The notes under the pieces: generated by a model
Database searches by the model: none
What the model was told of the DNA's origin: nothing
Seen by the model: the letters and a program-made list of their open reading frames with translations, nothing else
Source of the DNA: Echinostoma caproni
Lineage: Eukaryota; Platyhelminthes; Trematoda; Plagiorchiida; Echinostomatidae
Reading direction: 5' to 3'
DNA: 64,000 nucleotides
Assembly: GCA_900618425.1 (NCBI GenBank)
Contig: UZAN01039591.1
Span: 8,261 to 72,260 of the forward strand
Shown: positions 48,890-61,480 of the stretch, in pieces
Layout: every line of letters begins with the position of its first letter
How positions within the stretch are numbered: position 1 is the stretch's first letter
Made by a program: the position numbers and the translations under genes

Positions 48890-51800
48890 ACAACTGTTTT
48901 TTATTATTTCATTCTCTATCTTATGCAATTGTATTTAAGGTATCAAATTTAAGGTACCAAATTGAAATTGATTTTTGATCGTTCTTTTCTCGGACTTCAC
49001 GTTCATAAAGTTAAAATACAACAAAGATGATCTATAGTCCAGTTCCGCTATTATTAGTTATCATCAGTAGTTAATGCAAAAACATTTCTCGGGCATTTCA
49101 CTCTGGACACCTCGCATTAAATAGAGCTGTTACAACTGAACCAAAAGAGATTACACTGTCACCATCCAAACCTTTTAATTTCAATTTTTCAGGATTTCAT
49201 CAAATTTGTCCATCAAGCAGTTCAATTGGTTCGAAAGTAACTAAAGCCGTGACTACCTATGTGCACATGATGCGATTGGACTCTCCCAGTCAGGTTTCGA
49301 CTTTCACGCTCATTCAAACCTGTCATTTTAGTCAAATTTGTGCTTCGCTCAAAATTTAGCAGCAGTCTCCTTGATGTTGCTGGTATAAAGCTGCATATCC
49401 AGGTGGTTGTTAGCACTTACTTGCTATCTGCTCGCGAAATCTGCTCTATTCTCGTGGATAAGTCGTTCTTGTCTTTCTTTCCTCGCCGTCGACTACCGTG
49501 CGATGCAACTTATTTTCATGTTTCGTTCAAACTGGCTAAATGTTTTGGTGTTATATCGAACAGTTGAAAGTAGTGAACAATTAGATTGAGTAAAAAGACA
49601 TGAAGTGAAGTGTGACTAGCGAGCAATATAACTTGGGATTTTGATGCCTGAGTGAAAAGCCACTTCATGAAAGTATCCTAGGGAACAACTAATTTAAATT
49701 GACGGCGAACATTGTAGTTTTATAACGTTTCTTACATGGTGTGGCATAAATCACTAAACAAACAGTTCACTTGTAAACTTATTTGCGGTTATTCTGTGCT
49801 TCAGTAGTCCCATCTACACCGATCCTTGATGATAAGCGTTAATCATCAACGCGTTCGGAATTGGTATCGCTATACCAAGTAAATCGAGTGAGATTGGTTC
49901 GTAATTGAAGTCAATCTAGGTAGATATTAGGTTGGATCGAGGATGATTTTGCTTATTGACGAGAAAGAAACTGTTTAGCAGGATCCTCATTCGTTTAATG
50001 CAATTGGAGATTTCATTCGTTTACTTGGAGCTGTCTAGTTGAATGGTCATTCAAATAGTTGATAAAATTCAAGTCGCGAATTGTACTGCTGGTATCATCA
50101 TTTTGCTTTTCGAAATATCATACAAAACCTTGACAACTGAAATGGATTATAGTGATAATGGTTGTGTGTATCTAACTGACTAAGTTACAAACGATCACGA
50201 GTGTTTTTCAACACTGAGTACGTCACGGCATAATTAATCTGTAACAGACTTTTGTAACATGGAAAATATTTTTATTTTAAACTCGAATGTAACACGTGTT
50301 TACCAACGTAAACCGTCTGTTGTTATCTTAGAAAAACACTTTTTAACTTGTAAGTTGAATAACGTACAATCAGGTGATATTTATTCTCTATTCTCAGCAT
50401 TCGATTTCTGTATCTTAACTTACTGCATAGTGAATATATTTCGAATCAGGCAGCACTAAAACCACTGTGGGGAAGGAATTGGTAACGTTCAATGTATACG
50501 ACCAAGACATAGCCACGGTTTTGTTGCTCGCATAGAGTGGATTTATAAGGCCTGATTACTATCGTTCCCGACTCGCATGACATTGGAGCGTTACCATGGG
50601 CAAATAAATTATTCACAATGAATTCAGTCTCGTATGGCTGAAAAAGTAAACAGCTGGTTTCCAATATTAATGGTCTTTGTGTACGTGCGCATGTGGGCTT
50701 TGTGATCATAGTAAAACAGTGGTTTAGTTTTCTATCTATAGTATTTGCTTACAATCCACCTGATTAGATATAATATTTTATTGGATTGCGAAATGCACAC
50801 GTGAAAACAATTTGACTGATATCATCACATGGGCAAAACTTCAAACACAAAACTCTCTTTACACAAACCAAATGTCGATCAAGTTACATGCTATATTCCA
50901 GTGAACTGCTCTCAACTAAACGTTTCAACTGAATAAAATAAGCGACCAATGAAATGGCTCTTTAGTAATTCATTTTTATTGAATTGGAATCGTACTGCCA
51001 TCTACACAGGCTACGATTACATTGGTTTTCGTCCAATAACCTATTAGTGATGATGATCAATGAGACCTTTTAGTCGTACTTCGTTTCATAACACTAGAAA
51101 CATTGATGATTTACTCTCCATGAAAGCTTTTTCGACTTCCATGGAGGTGTTGAATAACATCGATTTGCCATTTCAATTTAGTTGCATTGCTTTATGTACA
51201 ACATTTTCGATTAATTTATTGTCTATTCAATTTTCATCACTGGAATTACTTTTAAAGATTAAATAGAGTAAAAGCGGAGTAGACACATATTGTTTGTTTA
51301 AAAGTTTATGAACCCAAAGGCTACTGTTGATGAAAACGGTTAAATAAACATCTCTAAAGTAGAAAGTTTCATATTGCTCTAACAAAGCAAACCCGTGGGA
51401 TATTTCTGATTAAAAAAGGGTAATGCCGCTTTCCGCATTATTTTTCTATCTGCACAAATTATTAAAACGTCCTGTCAACACCCGAGAATTGATTGCAAGA
51501 TGACATGTTTTTCCCGTTTCATCTGTGATCACTACATGTGGATGATCAAGTTAATCGAAAGCGTGATGTGTTTCCAGCTTTATATTGCACACTGTCAATG
51601 AATCATCCCATTTCAACTGTTTTAGGTGAATAATCTATAATATCTGGATATTGCTTTCTAATCATAGGGGTACCTGTAATCGTTCACTTTTATGTGCGCA
51701 GAAGAGTTTGTGCTAGCAGTCGCCAGCTCTCTGGAAAGGCGTCATCTTTCTCCGAATGTATTCAAGAATTTCAACATTTGTTTTGACTTGCTAATATTTG

Positions 51801-53400
51801 AAGCCAGAACTAAACCATTAGAACCCTAACATTTTGTTTCGTTCACTGGTAATAGTGACGGTGTTTATTGCCACCATGTGTTGACACGATTGCAACCAGT
51901 TGACAAACGACTTGTTCGCTACAATGCGCTGTTTTTCAGTTGGTTTATTACCGAAGTAGCTAATAAATTTATTAATACTACAACAACGCTGATATACATC
52001 TGAGCACGCTAATTAGTTTCTTGTTCGATGGAAATCTCTAATGGCGATTACCGGCATAAAAAGGCACAAAAGGAATTATAAATATTGTCAACAAGACAAA
52101 ACGAATTCAAAACACGGTGCTACTATCAGTGAAGACACCAAAGATGAAAACGAACCGCTGCTTGTTGGACAGACAAAACTCATGATCATTGGCATCCGAA
52201 TATGTGGAATGAGATGTTCCCAGCTCCAGTGAATCGAGTAATATTTTCCATCAATCGTCTGAATATGAAGGAAAAATTATTTAAATTACCCGAAAACCAC
52301 ATCAAAATAGTGTGACGCATCGTGTGCATTGAGATCAATTGATATACGATTTTGTTTAAGCGTATAATAGATGCATTTCTTTTAAGTGAGTAGTTATTAC
52401 AAGGTGATTCCTTGTTGTGTGATGGAAATTTATATTTTTCTCTGGAGCTTGTACATAGATGCTTAAGGATCGATATATCTAACTTAATTCAAGGTTTTCT
52501 TCGACGGGGTTCATGAAACATTCAAACACCTTTAAATGATAAAAAATAAACAACAACACCAAAAACTCTACACTACGAGGAACGGAAGATGGTTAGAACT
52601 TGGCCTGGGCAACGTGGAAGTATCCAATCTACATACAGACCTAGAATTCCATACAGTTTTCAGAATCAAGACAGTTCCACCTACCTTAGATGTCTGATAA
52701 AATTACGGCCTCATTCTTTTTCGAATTTTTTTCAATCTGTAATGTTTGATTTTAAACCACTGGAATGGAACGCCAATAAGTGACTTAAGAATAAACTGGC
52801 TAATTACTATCCTGCTTCAGTTGGTTTTTCGGATTTATGGTAATTATAGTGCACTTAGAATTACTCATACTTTTGTACAACTAGCTTCTACAATAAAGGC
52901 AGTCAGCTTTATGAATACTATATGCATGCACGGTCTTGGAAGGTCAGGACAAGATGACATATCCAGAGCCACCCAGTTAATCTGAACCGTTAGGAAAATT
53001 GACGTGGGAGGTTTCCGTATGGAGCTTTTGGTCAGTCAGCATCTCGCTGGCAAGGCAGTGATAAAGCGTCAGGAGCTGCAATCCGGTGAGTGGCGGCGAC
53101 CAAAGTGGTTTATTTGCCGTCCATACAGTGCGCAAAGTATCGTGCCCCAGAGAGAGAGAGAAGAGAGACAGCAGGTTCATGCGCCAGTAACCACGAAAAA
53201 ATAGCTTTCTCACTTTCGCGGACTTCAGTTGATGACACGACAATTTTGAGTCTCTTTAACCCCCCCCCCCCTCCTGGAGGTTAAGGGTTCAGGAGCTTTA
53301 TTTTTGAAAGACCAGTCACATGAACCTTTTGATGGAGCCGTCATGTGGCTTTTGTTACGAAATAGTAAACAATCTGCCTTCAAAAATGAAACCCAAGCAG
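48890..53400. other. No supported gene
   Basis: Mostly AT-rich. The last 300 bp (53080-53280) are richer in G+C, with a GA tract near 53147-53170 and a poly-C run near 53261. It could be the untranslated 3' flank of the neighbouring minus-strand Penelope-like element. Confidence 0.4.
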
Positions 53401-53449
53401 GTTCACTGTCCCTTTGGCTGCCGAATGTTAACTTCCGGTGAAACGTTTA

Positions 53450-54950
53450 CAATTTCCTATTGGTGAGGTCCTCGCTGAAACACCAAAACGATCCAACGGT
53501 AGGGCTGTTATCAGTCTTTCCATCTCAGGCATCGTTCACTCCTAACGCGTTGAAACAAACGCCTTACCGTACGACCTATGTATCATGCGCCACAGACGCA
53601 TTTAGCAAAGTAAATTATCATGGATGCGATCAGTTTCGGTGGTTTGTCTTTCACTTGCATTCGCATCATCGGTGATGTAAAGAACACTGGTCTAAGTTTG
53701 GCGGCGGGGAAAGTGGAATTTACAGCCGCTCTCAGTGATAGGACTAGGCTCTCTGTGTGTGAGCGCTCCTTAAATGGGATTTTTATGAATAGTTCTTTAT
53801 TGAGGACACAGGTGGAGTTTTCCTTCTCCGGCGTGAGCTGAATGTTCTTATCGATGAACTTTTCCGGAGAACAATTGTCAGGCAACGTTTGGCGAATGAA
53901 GCGTAGTTCTTCATCCAATGTGTCTGATGAGTAAATCTTCTGGGCTCTGAATGATAGACACCGAACTGGATTACGTTTATATTTCACAGGAACTAAACTA
54001 TGGCAGTTGATATATTGACCATTCCATGTTTTCTTTCTGTGGAACTTTCTTACTGGTCTATCTTCTTTCATGGGCAAGGCTACGACCTAAAAGGCCAATT
54101 TTTTGTTCGTTTTAACCTCCACTGTGACTTCCAGTGATGGGCTTCGTTAAACGATTTCAGTGTCTGTGAGATGCCATGTTTGCGATCGGCGGCACAGAAG
54201 ATATCATCCACATATCTACTGTAGTGTGCCAATCCATCAATAGTTCGGCTCAGTTTGGTCCTTTCTAGTTGAGCCACGAAAATATCACCTAGTAACGGTC
54301 CGAGTGGCGATCTCATAACAATCCCGTCCATCTGATTACAGTAGAGTTAAATGAAAACTGTACGTTACGTGTGCAACGTATTGACAGCTCCTTTAGATTT
54401 GTGATCAGAATACTAAAGTCTACATTCAGTGGTTTTATTGGATCAGAGGTGAATTCCACTGTCTTCAGCAGGGGTATATTAGTAAACAGTGAGACAACAT
54501 CCAAGGAAAGCACCGTCTTTTCTTGCAGATCCAGGTCTTCTATTTTAGCTGTAAACTGGAAACTGTATCGGAGACTGTGTGTGGAGAGTCTACGACGGAC
54601 GAGATCTATTAATTCGATCAACCACGGCGCCGTTGTGTGATATGGTGAATTCACCATTGCCATAATAGGTCGTATTGGAACTTCTTCTTTATAGCTATCA
54701 TGGTGTAAGTCTCTCGAATGCAGCATTGCCTATGTGCCCTTTAGTTTTAGCGCCTTCCGAAGATCTGTGATTTCGCCCTCCACCTTTTTGTCTCATCCTT
54801 TTCTTTGCTGCATCTAGAGAACCTTTCATCTTTCGAAATGATTTCAGAAAGCTTTTGAACATAATCATTGTTGTTCATAACAACCACCCCTGTGCCTATA
54901 TCTGGTTTGAGCAGCATGATGTCTTTGTTCCTTCTGAGGTTTCTTTTTCA
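53450..54950 (-). mobile_element. Penelope-like retroelement, RT plus partial GIY-YIG
   Basis: Minus-strand segments in order. Near 54945-54835 is NKDIMLLKPDIGTGVVVMN. At 54726-54313 RT reads RPIMAMVNSPYH, then LSLDVVSLFTNIPL (motif A). At 54331-54080 it reads DGIVMRSPLGPLLGDIF (motif B) and RYVDD (motif C, near 54204-54218). At 54077-53583 it reads HRKKTWNGQYINCHS and KYKRNPVRCLSFRAQKI, ending CVCGA. After one in-frame TGA, YIGRT begins a GIY-YIG endonuclease that breaks off after about 25 residues. RT plus C-terminal GIY-YIG identifies the Penelope class. Frameshifts make the copy inactive. Confidence 0.88.
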
Positions 54951-55399
54951 TTGTATGATTCTCACTTCATGATATGTAATAGCATGACTAGGAATACTCG
55001 AAGACAACTGTTCGCTCACGGACTCGTTTTCTTAATGCTCTAATGGGAATATTCAGGCTTTTGAGATTAGCATATCATCGTTGTTTAGGAACACCAATTG
55101 CAAAATCGTTTTTACTTAAGCCGAATCTTTTAGAATGTGCTTGTTTCGCAAAATTAAACGTGTTGCTCCATAAATCTGATTCTTTCGGTTTCAAACTCAC
55201 GCATCTACTTGACCGACAAGTTAATTTTCACCTAGTCTGTTCCAGATATGCTGTTGAACTTGCGTTGATTTTGCCTCCAAGATTACTTTCTACCTATTCC
55301 AAGGGAAATGGTATGATACTCCATTTCTGATTACCCCAGGTTCACAAGGCTCAGATATACGTTCCATCCTGGAATATTGAAGATGTTTCGGGTTCGCAA

Positions 55400-57335
55400 C
55401 CTCCTCTTGGTGTTTTCTGTAAACGTTTGAACCGTTTTCAGTTTAGATCCATTGATTTCACATCAGATTCGGCCATAATATTCACTCAATAAAACTCTTG
55501 TCCGACTACCTCGCGATCGGTCCCTTATCCTTTCTCTAGGATTTTCAGCGGAGGTTGTCGATTGACTTCTTTCTTCTTTACTTTCACTTGTTCGACAAAC
55601 TCGGTCGCAAGCGTTAGGTTACCTGAATATCTGTGGAATAGAATTTGTCAAATCCGCTTTCATCCAAAGCCAAATAATTTTAAAACACTATTATGTTTTT
55701 TATTGTATAAATATCCCCCCCCATAGTCACTAAACAGTAGATTTTGTGTACACCGTTTCAAAGCTCAAACCTGTGCAATTGAATAAAAAAAATTATTTTC
55801 CATAGCTTTCAAGGTGCACGAAATGACAAACCATATATTAGTTTTGTAGGATCCATCAATTCCAGTTGTGGAAGATTGTTGATTCAGTGGTTTGCTGCAC
55901 GATCATCGTGGTCCACTCGCACTTATATTTTCCAGATTAGGATAGATTAGATTAGATTAGACTACGTACCATCTTACTTCATTAAGCTTCGTTTTGAAAA
56001 TCTCATAGATTTATAAAACAAAACGTATGAAATGGTTCTTAGAAGAAGTAGATGGTCTATAATCGTTTGCGTGCTTAACTGAATCAAGCCAATCTTCGGA
56101 TGTCTGACAAACAGCTGTTGTCGTCTATTTTCCACATCCGTAGACCGATGGACAACGGATAGATTCAACTATCCAACTTCTTAAAAAATGGTTGACCTAC
56201 ATTAGATTATTGGTTTTCACTTTCTGCAACGCATTGTCTGTTACGGAGAGAATAATATAGCTTGGAATAGGAAGACTTGGACAGTAAACGCGTTCTTATT
56301 CCGTAGCGGTTTTGGTTGGAGTTGTTTTTGGTCAATTCAAGTTGTGCTGAGAAAACGGTCCTCTGAATGTATTATTCGTGTTACTTTATAAACCATGAGT
56401 GAAACGATATCTAAAATGTCCCGCATGCGTTTAGAGATTGTCTTTCAATTTAAAAACGCGGGCAAATGAGCTCACTGACTGTTGAAAAACGTCTTTCGAA
56501 TGAATAAGCAATTTTGCAGATTCATTGTTCAGTTTAAGGATGGAAACGACTCGCCCAAAAGTTTGCTTGATTGTGTTGTCATTTTTTCAATGAAAAAGGC
56601 AATTGCTTTCAGCGTACAAATAGAAAAACAGTGAACTGAACTTGACCAGTTGCAATCTATATCTGAGTTGACTACTCGCTCTTTTCAAAACAAATAATTG
56701 TCTGAAACCTGTCACATCATTCAACCTTGCTGTTATGAAACACAAACTGTCCTCCAGAAAATCCGCCGCTTGGTAGCATCAAAAACGGTTTGGTCAGAGA
56801 TCAATCATTTATAATTCAACGGATAATGAAAGGTTTATTTTAGTGAAAACCCATAGATGCTGAGTCTCTATTTTCTGGTGCTTCTTTTCGCACGCCTATT
56901 GCCTCTAATGTTTTGAGTCTGAAAACATTGCAGTCTGGAATAATCAAGGTCCCCATGACTACCGACCCAATTGGGCCACTAAATTACTATCAAGTTGTAA
57001 AAGGTATGAGACTATCTGTGAACCGAACTATTATTGTGCAATAATAGAAAGCAACAATTCACATAGTTTACGTAATGCTGTGCAATGTCTCGGATAACAT
57101 AGTGGTTACCAGAGAGAATGCAATTTGCCTGTTTTGGAAACAAAAAGCTTGCTTTTGTACTGTTTATTTTTCCCATCTGAAACAGAGTCCGCTAGAAAAC
57201 AGAATACAAAATTGAAAACACATGTTACACGTTGATCGGCAATTTCAAAGAATTTTGTTCAACCGAATTGGTCTACATAGTGGGCTCTAATGGACAAGTG
57301 AAATATATTTATGTATGATTTGGAAGAGGTAACAA
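55400..57335. other. No supported gene
   Basis: Contains a (GATTA)n run at 55930-55960 and a C run near 55717. Nothing else recognised. Confidence 0.45.
55930..55960. repeat. (GATTA)n simple repeat
   Basis: About five GATTA-type units in a row with one variant. Confidence 0.75.
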
Positions 57336-57400
57336 TTTACCAAATAGTGATTCTTAACAATCTAATGGGCTAATCTAAGCTTGCTACCGTAAGAGTGACT
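57335..57400 (+). repeat. SINE family 2, 3' fragment
   Basis: CTTAACAATCTAATGGGCTA followed by AATCTAAGCTTGCTACC closely repeats the end of the full copy at 57670-57712. It is a truncated copy lying directly before the full one. Confidence 0.65.
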
Positions 57401-57424
57401 GGGCCATTTGCACAAAGTAATAGC

Positions 57425-57715
57425 CGTCAATCGTGTAGCTCAGGAGTAATTGTTTAAAGTCCTAACCCGAAAGTTGGCGATTCGAGTCCCGACAGGGAAA
57501 CTTAAGGTACCCACTGCTGACGAGTCCAAAACAGGACGAAACAGCTTTCCAGTGCTCGGTTATCACAATCCTTTCCATCGCATGTAAACTCATGAATTTG
57601 TGAGAAATTAACAATCTCCCAAGGAGTGAACCCCATACCCAAGACCATCAAGAGCGTCTGGTGTCTCTTGACAATCGAATGGGCTAATCCAAGCTTGCTA
57701 CCATACAAATAATAA
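57425..57715 (+). repeat. tRNA-derived SINE, family 2
   Basis: The head has an A-box-like TGTAGCTCAGGAG (57434 on) and a B-box-like CGATTCGAGTCCCG (57478 on) about 35 bp apart, as in a tRNA gene. A unique body of about 200 bp follows and ends with GGGCTAATCCAAGCTTGCTACC. It is not a functional tRNA because the anticodon arm and acceptor stem do not pair. Confidence 0.65.
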
Positions 57716-57934
57716 CAATTTACTTTGTAAATTTCGTCGTGCAAAGAGCAAAAGGGAAACGTGCATTTAAAAGCCAAGGGACAATAAACAGAAGTTTTAA
57801 TCTATTTAGGTTTCATCAACAGTGCGAGTCCATAAACCTAACTGCGGTCTGAATCCGTAAGCTAATAGGTGGAACGCAAATATACTGACAACTCAAACAC
57901 TAGACAGTTAATCATTTTTTAATTTTGCCTTTAC

Positions 57935-57958
57935 ACGAGATATATATATATATATGTA
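57935..57958. repeat. (TA)n microsatellite
   Basis: About nine TA units. Confidence 0.85.
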
Positions 57959-58594
57959 AATTATTTGTAGGGTTATTCTCATTTCATTGATAATATTTCT
58001 TTTGATACATGTAAAACGATATGCGCAAGTTTTTCATTGCACTGCATTTTTGTTTAACATAATAAAAACAAAATTGTCAGCACTGCAGTATCGTTCAGTG
58101 TCAAACGTTACTGTGGTCAGACTACTGCTTTTGGGAGTTACTTTCAAACCGTAGAATGCCCTTCGTTGGATTAGCAGCGAACGCAGTTTCATATATAATA
58201 ATATAAAAGTTGGAATTGTTTTATGGTAAATGCAATACGCTCCATGGATAATTGTTTTAAATTGATAAAAGCGTGGATTTAGGACTACCGAATCGACACT
58301 GTCAGCAAAAGCGCTGTGGGGACTTCAGTCCATAGTTATTACTTACAGAGATTAATGAAGAACGCTGTGACAAAAAGATTATGCAATACCGACATACTCA
58401 ACAGGACCAAAAGCTCAGTTGGCAACTCCTCCTCGGGGATTATAGACAACTTTACCACGGATAAATCTTATCATATTTGCTTGCAAAATGAAGGTTTGTC
58501 CGTTTTCAAAGTCAACCTAGGGTGAACTGAAAGGCGAGGAAACAATGGGTAGTGATTTCCATCTGATCAGTTCTGATCAGCAATATGAATCAAG

Positions 58595-58790
58595 CGACTC
58601 GGCTTAGAACCAAACCCAGGACCACACAGGCACAACCCAGACATACTGCCTAGCTGGTCAGTTGATCGTTTTTCATTTTGCCGATGCACGACTGAGTAGG
58701 ACTCGTTTTTGCGAGCTCGTTCATCTCAGTATTATCCTCCAGGTCTATGACTCGATGAGCAACATTCCGAACCTGACTACGTGTTACACG
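58595..58790 (-). repeat. tRNA-derived SINE, family 1
   Basis: The head is degraded (on plus: AGAACCAAACCCAGGACCACACAGG...CTAGCTGGTCAG). The body is well kept: CATTTTGCCGATGCACGAC...GCGAGCTCGTTCATCTCAG...CTATGACTCG...GAACCTGACTACG. Confidence 0.65.
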
Positions 58791-59757
58791 AGAGTATTAT
58801 ACCTCACTCTGTAATGTTGACCATACGTGACACATACCGCTACGCAGAGATGATTATATTGACAGCGCCAATGATTGATTGCTTATATAACTCGATTGGT
58901 GATATCTGGTCTAGAGGTATAGAAATTACTAGAAAATACCCGTGGGTTGCATCAAGAAGTCAATTCAGCAAACAAACTCGTTTTCGGTGGTTCATTTACT
59001 GGTCAAATATAGTACCCTTTTATAGATCATAAAATCACATAATTCAAGGAATTATTTAGAATAAACTTTTGTGTTGACCAAACCACCTGCGTGTACAGCC
59101 CCAGTCAGTTCTGTGTACATTCAATTTTATACGGAGACTTACCATTGTTCCACGTTTGACTGGCGAGTTTACTGAACCTCGTTTTTTATTCCAATACGCA
59201 ATTATAGGAATAATTTGATTACAATCAAACTGTTTCACAGAATTGATTGAGTTTTTGGCATGATCAGACACTCAATAGGCTTTTGTGAAGTGCAGTAGAA
59301 ATGCCATCCATGACACGATAAAAAACAGTGGTTTCAGAATACCATAATTCGAAGTGTACATTCTGCTGTTTAATGACAGCTTGCATATAACCCTAATTAT
59401 CGATCTGCCTGAAAATCATTGAAATCACATATTATATAGTATCTCAGTAAACAAATCATCCCTTGTATTCATTGTCAACGCCAGCAAAGATTTTAGTTCA
59501 CCCAAACGAGTGAATCATAAACATGGTTATTGAGTCTTGTTTTGATTTCAGTTGTCGTTGAAAGTGTCATCTCACAAGTGTTACCCTGCATTCATTTCAA
59601 TAGTGCCGAGCAAAACGCTTCCAGATACGCAGTATATTTAAGAGGTGCAGATGGCCGGACAAAGAAAACGTGAACAGTTATGTATGGTTAATATTGTTCA
59701 ATGATTGCAACTTACAGAACCAAAGATCAACAACCGAGCAGAGCCCACAAGTCACAA

Positions 59758-59777
59758 GGGTATATATATATATATAC
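59758..59777. repeat. (TA)n microsatellite
   Basis: About nine TA units, just before the mariner remnant. Confidence 0.85.
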
Positions 59778-59849
59778 TCGGACTGTAAGGATGGAATGCA
59801 GTTGATGTCACGAAGGGGCGATAATTTCCAAGATTACAACTGTGATTTG

Positions 59850-60750
59850 AAGCAGCAGCAGTGTGTTGATCGCTTGCGAGCTGCGCTTAGTGGTTTGTGA
59901 AATTCAAAGAGGGCATGCGGTCCTTGATTAATGAAACACCGTGTAGTCAACCTGTGGAGGCCACCACAGCGGACAATATTGCCACTGTGCAAGTGATGGC
60001 GGAGGATGATGCGCGGGTGACAGTGGAACAGTTGACGGAAGCCTTCGGGATCTCATTGGAATCTGTATGCACAGTCCTACATGAGAGGTTCGACCTTAGA
60101 AAGGTTTACGTACGTTCGGTACCCCATCAGCTCAGTTAGGAAAAAAAAGCGTTTCGGGTGAATTGGTATCGCACCATGCTGGCCAGATTTGATGATGAAC
60201 GTTCCAAAGCAGTTTGAAAGATTAGTGGTGGCGAGAACTAGACGTACAGTTCCCAACTTAGAGACCAAGCAACAAGCGGCTCAGTGGACTTACTTCGGTG
60301 GAACACCACGTCGGAACTTCCGCTGCCAGCGCAGTATGGCAAAGCAGAAACTGGCTGCGTTCTTGCCAAAACCGGTTATGTGACTACTTTACCGCTCGTA
60401 CAGCTAAGCACTTTCACCGGACACTGGTACTCCACTGTCTGCCGAAAGTGCTGGAAGCTATTGCTAAGCGTTGTTTAAAGACTCGAGCAGGAGAAAACCT
60501 GTTTCACCATCAAAACGCACCTGCACACAGGTCCCATGGCGTTAACGATTTCTTGATTAGAGGACGCATCCAAAGATTTGGTCACCCACCTGGCGCCATG
60601 TGACATTTTGGTGTTCCCCAATTTTACTGCAGAGTTGCCCGTTTCGGCATGGTCGAACTGTGTCACCAAATGATACGAGTGCATGGAACTCTGCATGAAT
60701 GCTGGTACAGAGTACTTCCAAAAAATGTAATACCTGTTTTTGTGTAACAA
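59850..60750 (+). mobile_element. Mariner transposon remnant
   Basis: The transposase starts with a WFVKFKEGMRSL frame at 59891, then PVEATTADNIATV, ARVTVEQLTEAFGIS and VRSVPHQLS, then NWYRTMLARFDDE. The first catalytic block, normally TGDETW, reads SGGEN (60224-60238; Asp to Gly at 60230). The second, normally HDNAPAH, reads HQNAPAHRS (Asp to Gln at 60511). The third, LAPCD (Asp at 60602), is kept. HPP precedes it. At least four frameshifts or stops divide the frames. Terminal inverted repeats were not found. Confidence 0.85.
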
Positions 60751-60949
60751 ATAAAACTTTTTGTGCATCCGGAGACTTTGTTTATCCGTCATATTGTCTG
60801 TTATAACAATTTCTACCGGGGAAACCCTCAAATAATTATATGATTTCTATCGAAGGCTTTCTACTTCATTGAGGAAGCCTATATACTTATATTTTTCTTA
60901 TTACTACTTTGAGGTACTACACCAAATCGTGAGTAGCACGTGAAAGGAC

Positions 60950-61205
60950 CCGGTTGACAGGTTTTTTTCAGGGGTCAGAAATGAGCAAGACCCCTTGGAG
61001 CGAATAGCTGTGTTTACAATAATAAATATGGAATGTTATATTTATTATTCTGTGTGCTGCGGAAATTGTGATGATATTTTCACAGAGAGACATATGTGAT
61101 ATGTATGCCAATTTATCCATACCCTAACTGTGGTTCGCAATAAGTGTCTTCAAGCCGCCACCGGTCTTCTGGAATTAGAATACTACTGTTGCGAATGGTA
61201 CGCAA
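60950..61205 (+). repeat. Diverged tandem duplication, unit 1
   Basis: Contains AATGAGCAAGACCCCTTGGAGCG and CAATTTATCC...CCGGTCTTCTGGAATTAGAA. The same ordered blocks recur about 270-285 bp downstream in unit 2. Confidence 0.6.
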
Positions 61206-61480
61206 AAAGATGCGATCAGCGGTTTCTTTTAACGACCAAAAATGAACAAGGCCTGCTGGAGCAAACTGTTGCTGTTCGGTAAGGTGAACACAAGAATGTG
61301 CATCTTTTAGTGTACCGTTACATTAAAAATATTTACGGGAGTTCTGCAAACTTGTTCCAAATGAGATATTTTGTTGTAAGATTGACAATTTAACCATATC
61401 CTGACTGCGATTGGTAACAAATATCCTCGACCAGCACCGTCTTTTGGAATTATAAGACTGCTACTACTATTCCTACTACA
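61206..61480 (+). repeat. Diverged tandem duplication, unit 2
   Basis: Contains AATGAACAAGGCCTGCTGGAGC and CAATTTAACC...ACCGTCTTTTGGAATTATAA, paired with unit 1 at roughly 70 percent by eye. Confidence 0.6.

Noticed and set aside
55043..55330. 95-codon plus-strand frame
   Set aside because: Antisense to the upstream part of the minus-strand Penelope-like element; no domain of its own.
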